Shown: positions 6,875 through 13,199 of the stretch, piece by piece
How the letters are laid out: each line of letters begins with the position of its first letter
How positions within the stretch are numbered: position 1 is the stretch's first letter
From: an uncultured Gammaproteobacteria bacterium
GTDB taxonomy: Bacteria > Pseudomonadota > Gammaproteobacteria > Steroidobacterales > GCA-2729495
Assembly (NCBI GenBank): GCA_937958785.1
Contig: CALGMY010000144.1
Location: 1 to 13,225, forward strand
Direction of reading: 5' to 3'
DNA: 13,225 nt
Program-made: the position numbers and the translations under genes
Notes under the pieces: model-generated
What the model saw: the letters and a program-made list of their open reading frames with translations, nothing else
What the model was told of the DNA's origin: nothing
Database searches by the model: none

Positions 6875-7390
6875 GCTGCCAACAAACGAGTCCGCCGGAA
6901 CGACGAAATCGATGCGCGGGAACTCCGCGTCATCGGCGCGAATGGCGAACAGATCGGCATCCTCAGCCGGGATGCGGCGCTCCAGCGGGCCCAGGATATC
7001 GGGCTCGACCTGGTCGAGATCTCGCCCACCGCGGTGCCGCCGGTCTGCCGGATCATGGACTTCGGCAAGTTCCTGTTCGAGACGAACAAGAAGGCCCACG
7101 CAGCGAAGCGCAAGCAGAAACAGATCCAGGTCAAGGAAATCAAGTTCCGGCCTGGCACTGACGAAGGGGATTACCAGATCAAGTTGCGTAATCTCCAGAA
7201 GTTCCTCGGCGCCGGCGACAAGGCCAAGGTGACCTTGCGCTTTCGCGGCCGGGAGATGGCCCATCAGGAGATCGGCGTGCAACTACTGCAGCGCGTGCGC
7301 CAGGACCTGGAGGCCATTGGAATGGTCGAGCAGTTCCCCCGGCTGGAAGGCCGGCAGATGGTCATGGTGATTGCTCCGAAGAAGAAGTGA
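6872..7390 (+). CDS. infC: Translation initiation factor IF-3
   Basis: A 172-residue factor (E. coli: 180) that binds the 30S subunit, prevents premature 50S joining and checks the start codon and initiator tRNA. The N-terminal domain (about 1-75) contains LDLVEISPTAVPPVCRIMD. A lysine-rich linker (about 75-90) leads to the C-terminal domain with IKFRPGTDEGDYQ and LRFRGREMAH, ending IAPKKK. The start is ATC 6872 (initiated as Met, then AANKRVRRNDEIDARELRV), 3 nt after the thrS stop. Starting at the first conventional codon, GTG 7034, would remove 54 residues and most of the N-terminal domain. IF-3 discriminates against non-AUG starts, so an ATC start fits the autogenous repression known for the AUU-initiated E. 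coli gene; the repression here is inferred. Confidence 0.95.
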   Translation: MAANKRVRRNDEIDARELRVIGANGEQIGILSRDAALQRAQDIGLDLVEISPTAVPPVCRIMDFGKFLFETNKKAHAAKRKQKQIQVKEIKFRPGTDEGDYQIKLRNLQKFLGAGDKAKVTLRFRGREMAHQEIGVQLLQRVRQDLEAIGMVEQFPRLEGRQMVMVIAPKKK

Positions 7391-7570
7391 CCCGGGGTTC
7401 AGGCCCCGGGCCGGAACCCGACGTGCCTGCTGCAGCAAGAGCGTGACGGTTGACCCTGGTGGCAATCCCGCCGCCCGTGGTCGCTGAAACCCGCCTGCGA
7501 TGGCCCGCGCCGCTGCCCCCAGGGCAGCGTGGTGCGATGGTTCGGACCAGGCTACAAGGAGAAGACGACG
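7391..7570 (+). promoter_or_regulatory. Structured infC-rpmI spacer, candidate L20 autoregulatory leader
   Basis: A 180-nt untranslated gap within an otherwise tight operon. It holds a perfect 7-bp hairpin directly after the infC stop (CCCGGGG 7391-7397/CCCCGGG 7404-7410) that competes with GGGTTC 7395-7400/GAACCC 7414-7419. It also has a perfect 8-bp hairpin CGCTGCCC/GGGCAGCG (7511-7518/7522-7529), flanked by two copies of TGCGATGG (7496-7503, 7533-7540). A possible long-range helix CCTGGT 7455-7460/ACCAGG 7546-7551 ends 4 nt before the rpmI Shine-Dalgarno sequence. In E. coli, L20 represses rpmI-rplT by binding folded RNA in the same gap. A direct equivalent here is an inference. I see no coding sequence in the gap. 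Confidence 0.45.
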
Positions 7571-7765
7571 ATGCCCAAGCTAAAGACGAACCGGGGCGCT
7601 GCCAAGCGTTTCCGGGCGACGGCCAATGGCTTCAAGGCCGGCCAGTCGCACCTCAACCACATCCTGACGAAGAAGAGCTCGAAGCGTAAGCGCAAGCTGG
7701 GTCCGATGAACCAGATTGCCGAATGCGACGTGCCTGGCGTCAGGCGGATGCTGCCGTACTCATAG
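7571..7765 (+). CDS. rpmI: 50S ribosomal protein L35
   Basis: A 64-residue basic protein (MPKLKTNRGAAKRF at the N-terminus, then KKSSKRKRKLG in the middle), a small component of the large ribosomal subunit. The usual family length is about 64-66. ATG 7571 is preceded by AAGGAG at 7556-7561 with 9-nt spacing. The frame is open back to 7529, but the extra 14 residues are not L35-like and would cover the ribosome binding site. It is separated from infC by a 180-nt structured gap and from rplT by 13 nt, so translation with rplT is probably coupled. Confidence 0.98.
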   Translation: MPKLKTNRGAAKRFRATANGFKAGQSHLNHILTKKSSKRKRKLGPMNQIAECDVPGVRRMLPYS

Positions 7766-7778
7766 GGGAGACCGGAAC

Positions 7779-8141
7779 ATGGCACGCGTAAAACGTGGCG
7801 TGACGGTCAAGGCCCGTCACAAGAAGATGCTCAAGAAGGCCAAGGGCATGTCCCAGGCCCGGAGCAAGCTCTACAAGACTGCCAAGCAGGCGGTAATCAA
7901 GGCGGGGCAATACGCCTTCCGGGACCGCCGGGTGCGCAAGCGTGAGTTCCGCGCCCTGTGGATCACGCGGATCAACGCCGCTGCCCGGCTGCACGGCCTG
8001 TCCTACAGCCGCTTCATGAGCGGACTCATCAAGTCCGGCATCGAGGTCGACCGCAAGATGCTGGCAGACCTGGCGGTGCACGATGCTGCGGCCTTCGGGG
8101 CGCTTGCCGAAAAGGCCAAGGCGGGCCTGGCTGCGGCCTGA
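7779..8141 (+). CDS. rplT: 50S ribosomal protein L20
   Basis: A 120-residue basic protein that binds 23S rRNA early in 50S assembly. The N-terminal extension (MARVKRGVTVKARHKKMLKKAKG) reaches into rRNA. The globular part, about residues 60-120, includes LWITRINAAARLHGLSYSRFM. In E. coli its C-terminal domain is also the autogenous repressor of rpmI-rplT. The start at ATG 7779 has AGGGGAG at 7764-7770, overlapping the rpmI stop, and gives the standard family N-terminus and length. It is followed by a 110-nt hairpin-rich gap before pheS. Confidence 0.98.
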   Translation: MARVKRGVTVKARHKKMLKKAKGMSQARSKLYKTAKQAVIKAGQYAFRDRRVRKREFRALWITRINAAARLHGLSYSRFMSGLIKSGIEVDRKMLADLAVHDAAAFGALAEKAKAGLAAA

Positions 8142-8148
8142 GCGCGCC

Positions 8149-8217
8149 CCCGGGGCACCATTGCGGCGCCCCTGCCCCATACCACCCCGGGTACGTGGCT
8201 TGCGTACCCGGGATGGT
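8149..8217 (+). other. Inverted repeats in the rplT-pheS gap
   Basis: The main hairpin (8181-8217) pairs CCCGGGTACG (8186-8195) perfectly with CGTACCCGGG (8203-8212) around a 7-nt loop. After one C/A mismatch, ACCA/TGGT adds 4 bp. Upstream, CCCGGGG (8149-8155) could pair with CCCCGGG (8185-8191), excluding the main hairpin, and GGGGCA/TGCCCC (8152-8157/8173-8178) offers a further fold. No U-tract follows, so an intrinsic terminator is unlikely. The position corresponds to the phe attenuator of E. coli, but no phenylalanine-rich leader peptide is present. Confidence 0.5.
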
Positions 8218-8251
8218 CCGAGGTCCGTTCCTGTCCCGGTGAAGTGCACAG

Positions 8252-9244
8252 ATGGATATCGTGGAATCCCTCCTGTCCGAGGCGCGTGCGGCGGTGGCAG
8301 ATGCTGCGGACCTCGCCGCGCTGGACGCCATCCGTGTCCGGTACCTCGGCAAGAAGGGTGAGCTGACTGCGCTGCTCAAGTCGCTCGGCACGCTGCCCGA
8401 CGCCGAGCGCCGCACCCGCGGCCAGGTGATCAACGCCGCGAAGGATCTCCTCAACGGCGCCCTGGCGGCGCGCCGGGAGGTCCTGGAGGCCGGAGCCCTG
8501 GCAGACCAGCTCGCCACGGAAGCTGTCGACGTCACCCTGCCTGGCCGCGGCCAGCAGCCCGGCGGCCTTCACCCCGTGACCCAGACCCTGGAGCGCATCC
8601 AGCGCATCTTCACCGCTGCGGGTTTCTCAATCCACGAGGGCCCGGAGGTCGAGGACGACTTCCACAACTTCTCGGCGCTTAACATCCCGGTGGACCATCC
8701 TGCACGGGCGATGCATGACACCTTCTATCTCCGGGATGGCAGGCTGCTCCGCACCCATACCTCGCCGGTGCAGATTCGCGCCATGCTGCGCGAGGGTGCC
8801 CCCCTGCGGCTGATCGCCCCGGGTCGGGTATACCGGTGCGACTCCGATACCACCCACACGCCGATGTTCCACCAGGTCGAGGGGCTTGTGGTGGACACGG
8901 ACGTCAGCTTCGCCAACCTCAAGGCAGTACTGGCGGAGTTCCTGGAGCAATTCTTCGAGCGCCCGGCGACCGTGCGCTTCCGTCCATCCTACTTCCCCTT
9001 CACCGAGCCCTCCGCCGAGGTGGACGTGCTGTCCGATTCCGGCCGCTGGCTGGAGGTGCTCGGCTGCGGGATGGTTCATCCGCGCGTGCTGGAGAATGCC
9101 GGGATCGATGCCGAGAAGTACACCGGGTATGCCTTCGGGATGGGCGTCGAGCGTTTCGCGATGCTCCGGCACGGTATCGACGATATCCGGCTGCTGTTCG
9201 AGAACGACCTGCGTTTCCTCCGGCAGTTCGCTGCCGCAGGCTGA
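8252..9244 (+). CDS. pheS: Phenylalanyl-tRNA synthetase alpha subunit
   Basis: A 330-residue class II synthetase catalytic subunit (E. coli: 327) that forms an alpha2-beta2 enzyme with PheT and charges tRNA-Phe. Residues 1-85 form the helical coiled-coil arm that contacts tRNA. The catalytic core begins around GGLHPVTQTLERI, with motif 2 at APGRVYRCDSDTTHTPMFHQVEG, FRPSYFPFTEPSAEVDV, and motif 3 at FGMGVERFAML. Ala294, in YAFGMG, is at the same residue number as the amino-acid-specificity Ala294 of E. coli PheS. ATG 8252 gives the expected N-terminus, but only a weak purine stretch lies upstream (no clear Shine-Dalgarno sequence). Its stop overlaps the pheT ribosome binding site. Confidence 0.98.
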   Translation: MDIVESLLSEARAAVADAADLAALDAIRVRYLGKKGELTALLKSLGTLPDAERRTRGQVINAAKDLLNGALAARREVLEAGALADQLATEAVDVTLPGRGQQPGGLHPVTQTLERIQRIFTAAGFSIHEGPEVEDDFHNFSALNIPVDHPARAMHDTFYLRDGRLLRTHTSPVQIRAMLREGAPLRLIAPGRVYRCDSDTTHTPMFHQVEGLVVDTDVSFANLKAVLAEFLEQFFERPATVRFRPSYFPFTEPSAEVDVLSDSGRWLEVLGCGMVHPRVLENAGIDAEKYTGYAFGMGVERFAMLRHGIDDIRLLFENDLRFLRQFAAAG

Positions 9245-9253
9245 GGGACCGGG

Positions 9254-11629
9254 ATGAAGATCAGCGAATCCTGGCTGCGCGAGTACGTGAGTCCGGCGGG
9301 CGGAACGGCGGAACTCGTCCACCAGCTCACCATGCAGGGCCTGGAGGTGGAGGGCGTCGAGCCCGGGGGGCCGGCCCTCCCTGGCATCGTTGCCGGGCGG
9401 GTGGTTGACGTCGTGCCCCATCCCAATGCGGACCGGCTCCGGGTCTGTCAGGTCGATGCCGGCAGCGGTACGGTGCAGATCGTCTGCGGGGCGGCCAACG
9501 TTCGTGCGGGCGGGATCTATCCCGTGGCACTACCAGGCGCCGTGCTTCCGGGCGGCGCCACGATCCGGCAGGCTAGCCTCAGGGGCGTTGAATCCGGCGG
9601 CATGCTCTGTTCTGCCGCGGAACTGGGCCTGTGGGAGGCCCCGGGCACCGCCGCTGGTCTGCTTGAGTTCGGGGCCAACACGGTTCCCGGAACACCAGCC
9701 GAGCGGGTGCTCGGTCTTCCCGACGCCATCCTCGACCTCAAGATCACCCCAAACCGGGCGGACTGCTTCTCCGTCATCGGCGTGTCCCGTGACCTGGCTG
9801 CCACCACTGGCGCCTGCTTCGTGGAACCGGAGGTGCCTGCCGTAGCCACGATCGACTCCCCGGGCTTTCCGGTTCGTGTGGAGGATGCGGTTGCCTGCCC
9901 GGTTTTTGTCGTGCGCGCGGTGCGCGGAATTCGCGCCAATGCGGAGTCGCCGGCCTGGCTCAAGGAACGGCTCCGGCGCAGTGGCATCCGTTCGATTCAT
10001 CCCGTCGTGGACGTCACCAATCTCGTGATGCTCGAGTGGGGCCAGCCCCTGCATGCCTATGACCTGGATTGTCTGGCGGCAGGCATCGCCGTGCGGCCGG
10101 CGAAGGAGGGGGAGACGCTGGAGCTTCTGACCGGTGGCTCCGTGAAGCTCGACCCTGGATACCTCGTGATCGCGGACGGCACCGGCGCCATCGGCCTCGC
10201 CGGCATCATGGGTGGCAAGACAACCGGCGTCACGGCCGCAACGGTAAACGTCCTGCTGGAATCGGCCTTTTTCACCCCGGCAGCCATCGCGGGGCGGGCC
10301 CGTCGCCTCGGGCTGCAGACCGATGCGGCTACCCGGTTCGAGCGGGGCGTCGACCCCGCGGGCCAGCGCCGCGCCATCGAGCGTGCCACGGCACTGCTCA
10401 TCGCGGTCGCCGGTGGCGAGCCCGGCCCCTGCCAGGTCACAGGAAGTACGCCGTCGCGCCGTCCCGGGATCCTCCTGCGTCGTGAGCGCCTGGCTCGGCT
10501 CTTGGGGGCGGTAATCGGTGACGCCGAGGTCGAGGCCATCCTGGGTCGCCTGGGAATGCGGGTTGCCCCCGTCGCCGCGGGTTGGCACGTGGAACCACCC
10601 TCGTTCCGCTTCGACGTTGCCATCGAGCACGATCTCATCGAGGAGATCGCCCGTGTCCATGGCTATGACCGGATCGCGCCGGTCAAGGGACGTCAGGACA
10701 CGACGCTCGGTCGGGCCCCGTCGGGTGAGGCCCGGCTGGAGTCCCTGCGCGCCGTGCTCGTCCAGCGCGGCTACCACGAGGCCGTGACCTTCAGCTTCGT
10801 TGACGGCGATCTTGACCGGCAGCTCGCCGGTGGCACGGCTGGCGTGCCGCTGGTCAACCCGATTTCAGCCGACCTCGCGGTCATGCGCCAGACCCTCTGG
10901 CCGGGACTCCTGCAGGCGGTTGCCCGCAACCAGGACCGGCAGCAGCGGCGTGTGCGGCTGTTCGAGGCTGGCGTCCGCTTCGTTCCGGGTCCGGAGGGCC
11001 ACGCCGAGCAGGCCGTGCTGGCAGGCATCGCCGCGGGCAGTGCCTGGCCGGAGCAGTGGGGCGGCGATGGCCGGGCGGCGGACTTCCATGACGTTAAGGC
11101 CGACGTCGAGGCGCTGCTCGCCACCGTGGGCCCCGCCGACTTCACCTGGACCGCGGAGAGCCATCCGGCCCTGCATCCGGGCCGGACGGCCCGGCTCCTT
11201 CGGGCCGGGAGACCTGCGGGGTGGCTCGGGGCCCTGCATCCGAGCCTTGTTGGGCCGAGCGGGCTCGTTGAAGCGCCCCTGCTGTTCGAACTCGACCTGG
11301 CCGTGGTCCGGGAGGCCCGCGTGGCGGCCTATACGCCCGTCTCCCGGTTTCCCGCGGTACGCCGGGACCTCGCCATTCTGGTCCCGCGGGCGACTCCCGT
11401 GGGCAAGCTGGTCAAGGCCGTGGCCATGGCGGCGGGACCGGCCTTGCGGGAGGTCGTGGTATTTGACATCTTCGCCGGCGAGCACATCGACGCCGGTCAA
11501 AAGAGCGTCGCTTTGGGCTTGATTTTGCAGGAAACATCCCGCACCCTAACTGACGCCGAGACAGACACAATCATCGGTGGCGTGATCCAGCGGCTGGCTA
11601 CGGATTTCAGCGCCAGAATAAGAGAATAA
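9254..11629 (+). CDS. pheT: Phenylalanyl-tRNA synthetase beta subunit
   Basis: A 791-residue non-catalytic partner of PheS (E. coli: 795), carrying editing and tRNA-binding modules. Domain order: N-terminal helix MKISESWLREYV, EMAP/OB tRNA-binding domain (about 39-148, PHPNADRLRVCQVD and VCGAANVR), B3/B4 editing domain (about 210-375, HPVVDVTNLVMLEWGQPLHAYD), B5 domain (about 400-475) with acidic metal ligands around Asp454, Asp460, Glu463 and Glu464, and C-terminal FDX-ACB anticodon-binding domain (about 697-790, FPAVRRDLAILV). ATG 9254 has GAGGG at 9243-9247, 6 nt upstream, overlapping the pheS stop, so the two subunits are probably translationally coupled. ihfA follows after 6 nt. Confidence 0.98.
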   Translation: MKISESWLREYVSPAGGTAELVHQLTMQGLEVEGVEPGGPALPGIVAGRVVDVVPHPNADRLRVCQVDAGSGTVQIVCGAANVRAGGIYPVALPGAVLPGGATIRQASLRGVESGGMLCSAAELGLWEAPGTAAGLLEFGANTVPGTPAERVLGLPDAILDLKITPNRADCFSVIGVSRDLAATTGACFVEPEVPAVATIDSPGFPVRVEDAVACPVFVVRAVRGIRANAESPAWLKERLRRSGIRSIHPVVDVTNLVMLEWGQPLHAYDLDCLAAGIAVRPAKEGETLELLTGGSVKLDPGYLVIADGTGAIGLAGIMGGKTTGVTAATVNVLLESAFFTPAAIAGRARRLGLQTDAATRFERGVDPAGQRRAIERATALLIAVAGGEPGPCQVTGSTPSRRPGILLRRERLARLLGAVIGDAEVEAILGRLGMRVAPVAAGWHVEPPSFRFDVAIEHDLIEEIARVHGYDRIAPVKGRQDTTLGRAPSGEARLESLRAVLVQRGYHEAVTFSFVDGDLDRQLAGGTAGVPLVNPISADLAVMRQTLWPGLLQAVARNQDRQQRRVRLFEAGVRFVPGPEGHAEQAVLAGIAAGSAWPEQWGGDGRAADFHDVKADVEALLATVGPADFTWTAESHPALHPGRTARLLRAGRPAGWLGALHPSLVGPSGLVEAPLLFELDLAVVREARVAAYTPVSRFPAVRRDLAILVPRATPVGKLVKAVAMAAGPALREVVVFDIFAGEHIDAGQKSVALGLILQETSRTLTDAETDTIIGGVIQRLATDFSARIRE

Positions 11630-11635
11630 GCGAGC

Positions 11636-11935
11636 ATGGCTCTCACCAAGGCGGATATGGCGGAGTCCCTGTTCAACGAACTGGGACTTAACAAGCGCGA
11701 AGCCCGCGAGCTGGTTGAACTCTTCTTCGAGGACCTGCGTGCGGCACTAGCGAGCGGGGAGCAGATCAAGCTCTCCGGATTCGGCAATTTCGACCTGCGG
11801 GACAAGAACCAGCGGCCGGGCCGGAATCCAAAAACGGGCATGGAAATCCCAATCACGGCGAGACGTGTAGTCACGTTCCGCCCCGGACAAAAACTGAAAG
11901 CCCGAGTGGAAGCCTATGCTGGAGCCCGGGAATAA
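11636..11935 (+). CDS. ihfA: Integration host factor alpha subunit
   Basis: A 99-residue DNA-bending protein, the same length as E. coli IHF alpha, that dimerises with IHF beta (not in this window) to bend DNA sharply in recombination, replication and transcription. The dimerisation helices (MALTKADMAESLFNELG) are followed by the beta-sheet saddle and the DNA-intercalating arm. Pro65 lies in RPGRNPKTG, which, with GNFDLRDKNQ and ITARRVVTFRPGQ, separates the alpha form from IHF beta and HU. The start is ATG 11636, 6 nt after the pheT stop, with only a poor Shine-Dalgarno sequence. The last 20 nt overlap the MerR-like gene. Expression probably depends on the thrS-pheT transcript, with possible internal promoters in the A/T-richer end of pheT. 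Confidence 0.98.
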   Translation: MALTKADMAESLFNELGLNKREARELVELFFEDLRAALASGEQIKLSGFGNFDLRDKNQRPGRNPKTGMEIPITARRVVTFRPGQKLKARVEAYAGARE

Positions 11936-12272
11936 CGACGACCTGCCCCCGATTCCGGGCAAGCGTTATTTCACGATCGGCGAAGTGAGCGACCTGTGTG
12001 CGGTCAAGCCGCACGTGCTCCGTTACTGGGAGCAGGAGTTTCCGCAGCTCAAGCCGGTGAAGCGACGTGGCAACCGCCGGTACTACCAGCGGCAGGACGT
12101 CCTCATCATCCGCCAGATCCGCAGCCTGCTCTACGACGAGGGCTTCACGATCGGTGGTGCCAGGCAGAAGCTCACCGGCGAGGAGGCCCGTTCGGATCTC
12201 AGCCAGAGCCAGCAGATCGTCCGGCAATTGCGGGTGGAGCTGGAAGAGATCATGCGCCTGCTGCGGCGCTGA
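11916..12272 (+). CDS. Small MerR-family transcriptional regulator
   Basis: A 118-residue protein with a MerR-type winged helix-turn-helix at about 17-85: RYFTIGEVSDLCAVKPHVLRYW for the DNA-reading helices, GNRRYYQRQDV for the wing, then FTIGGARQKL. A short helix at about 95-118 is probably a dimerisation coiled coil. It has no C-terminal ligand domain and no metal-binding cysteine pattern, so no effector is suggested. It starts at ATG 11916, inside ihfA (20-nt overlap), with GTGGAAG just upstream at short spacing. The N-terminus MLEPGNND..IPGKRYF matches the conserved orthologue I recall beside ihfA in Pseudomonas. Its targets are unknown. The strict ihfA linkage suggests a conserved gammaproteobacterial housekeeping role, which is inference. 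Confidence 0.93.
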   Translation: MLEPGNNDDLPPIPGKRYFTIGEVSDLCAVKPHVLRYWEQEFPQLKPVKRRGNRRYYQRQDVLIIRQIRSLLYDEGFTIGGARQKLTGEEARSDLSQSQQIVRQLRVELEEIMRLLRR

Positions 12273-12298
12273 GCTGCCGAAGCACGGCTGAATTCGGG

Positions 12299-12304
12299 TA
12301 TCAT
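12299..12304 (+). promoter_or_regulatory. Possible -10 element for tRNA-Pro
   Basis: TATCAT (5 of 6 to consensus) lies 51 nt before the tRNA and is followed by a GC-rich discriminator (GCCGACCGCCC). No good -35 is visible 16-18 bp upstream. The predicted leader contains a small perfect hairpin, CGTCGA/TCGACG (12315-12320/12327-12332). Confidence 0.3.
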
Positions 12305-12355
12305 GCCGACCGCCCGTCGAGCGGCTTCGACGAGTGATCACTAGCCATCTGGGAA

Positions 12356-12432
12356 CGGGGCGTGGCGCAGCCTGGTAGCGCACCTGCATGGGGTGCAGGG
12401 GGTCGCAGGTTCAAATCCTGTCGCCCCGACCA
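12356..12432 (+). tRNA. tRNA-Pro (anticodon GGG)
   Basis: A 77-nt cloverleaf: acceptor CGGGGCG/CGCCCCG, discriminator A12429 and encoded CCA 12430-12432. The D arm is GCGC...GCGC. The anticodon stem CCTGC/GCAGG closes loop ATGGGGT, with GGG at 12390-12392. The T arm is GCAGG/CCTGT with TTCAAAT. A tRNA-Pro closes the same gene block in Pseudomonas, as I recall. The next ATG lies only 3 nt after the CCA. Confidence 0.97.
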
Positions 12433-12435
12433 TTC

Positions 12436-13179
12436 ATGGCAGTGATCGGAAGACAAGCTGCCCGGGCGGCCAGCCGTCCGGAGTTCCTGCTGGCCGTCAT
12501 CACGGTGCTGGCCCTGCCGGTCAGCCTGCCCGTCGCCGAGGCAGGGGAGGCCGACGAAGCGCTCGCGCTGGTCCGCGCCTGGGTGGCTGGCCGATATGAC
12601 AACGCAGCCCAGTCGGCCCGGGACCTCGGCGATCCCGCCATTCCCGATGACCAGAAGCACCGGCTGATGCACCAGCTGTTCGTGCCCGTCCCGGTGGCGA
12701 TCCCGGCCCTCGAGGGGTACCTGGTCTTCCAGCAATCCTCGGTCAATGGATCGGAGGACCCGGACCTGATCACCCGGGTGGGCCTCCTGCAGTTCCTCGT
12801 CGACGCTGATGGCCAGCTGCGCCAGCGCGAGCTCAACTTCATCGACCTGGACCGGTTCAAGAATGCCCATCGACGACCTGAGCAGCTCGCGGCGGTCGGA
12901 CCCGCGGACGTCCGCTTCGACCCGGGCTGCGACTTCCCACTGCACCTCACCCCCTCCCGTGAGGAGATCACGGGCGTGATGCCCCGGGGCGCCTGCCGCT
13001 TCTTCAGTCCGGGCCTTGGCAAGGAGCTGATCGCCGATGACGCCGTCACCATCCGCCCTGACGAGTACTGGTTCCTGGGGCGTTTCGTGGACGGGGAAGG
13101 GCGGGTCATGTGGGGGAATGCCAGCCCCGAGCCCGTAAAGCTCATCCGTGTGTCCCGGGAGCAGGCCGAGCTGCGCTGA
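12436..13179 (+). CDS. Exported CpcT/CpeT-family protein, function unknown
   Basis: A 247-residue protein. Residues 1-36 look like a Sec signal peptide: a basic n-region, the core FLLAVITVLALPVSLPV and Ala-Glu-Ala before Gly37. The mature part follows the CpcT/CpeT pattern: W49-V-A-G-R-Y-D-N-A-A-Q-S, then GYLVFQQSSVNGSEDP, LNFIDLDRFKNAHRRPEQL, two family-typical cysteines (Cys165 in PGCDF, Cys187 in GACRFF) and DEYWFLGRF. Cyanobacterial members attach phycobilins to phycobiliproteins and are lipocalin-like barrels. Nothing here suggests phycobiliproteins, so lyase activity should not be assumed; a periplasmic binding role is possible. ATG 12436 begins 3 nt after the tRNA CCA with no Shine-Dalgarno sequence. 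The frame is open back into the tRNA, but that extension is tRNA sequence. Family call from motif memory. Confidence 0.75.
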   Translation: MAVIGRQAARAASRPEFLLAVITVLALPVSLPVAEAGEADEALALVRAWVAGRYDNAAQSARDLGDPAIPDDQKHRLMHQLFVPVPVAIPALEGYLVFQQSSVNGSEDPDLITRVGLLQFLVDADGQLRQRELNFIDLDRFKNAHRRPEQLAAVGPADVRFDPGCDFPLHLTPSREEITGVMPRGACRFFSPGLGKELIADDAVTIRPDEYWFLGRFVDGEGRVMWGNASPEPVKLIRVSREQAELR

Positions 13180-13199
13180 TGCAGCACCCGGGGCGCCGT

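Noticed and set aside
4865..7282. Very long minus-strand open frame (805 codons) opposite thrS and infC
   Set aside because: It lies wholly antisense to two unmistakable conserved genes, begins in tRNA-Val antisense sequence, and shows no domain I recognise. Long antisense frames are expected in high-GC genes.
7450..7478. TTGACC as a -35 box for an internal rpmI promoter
   Set aside because: The sequence 17 bp downstream is GCCCGT-like with no -10 similarity.
8213..8242. Short frame before pheS as a pheM-like leader peptide
   Set aside because: It encodes 9 residues with a single Phe and lies after the hairpin rather than before it, so it cannot work as a classical attenuation leader.
12388..12435. 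Upstream extension of the CpeT-like gene to an ATG inside tRNA-Pro
   Set aside because: The extra 16 residues are simply translated tRNA sequence and would displace the signal peptide from the N-terminus.
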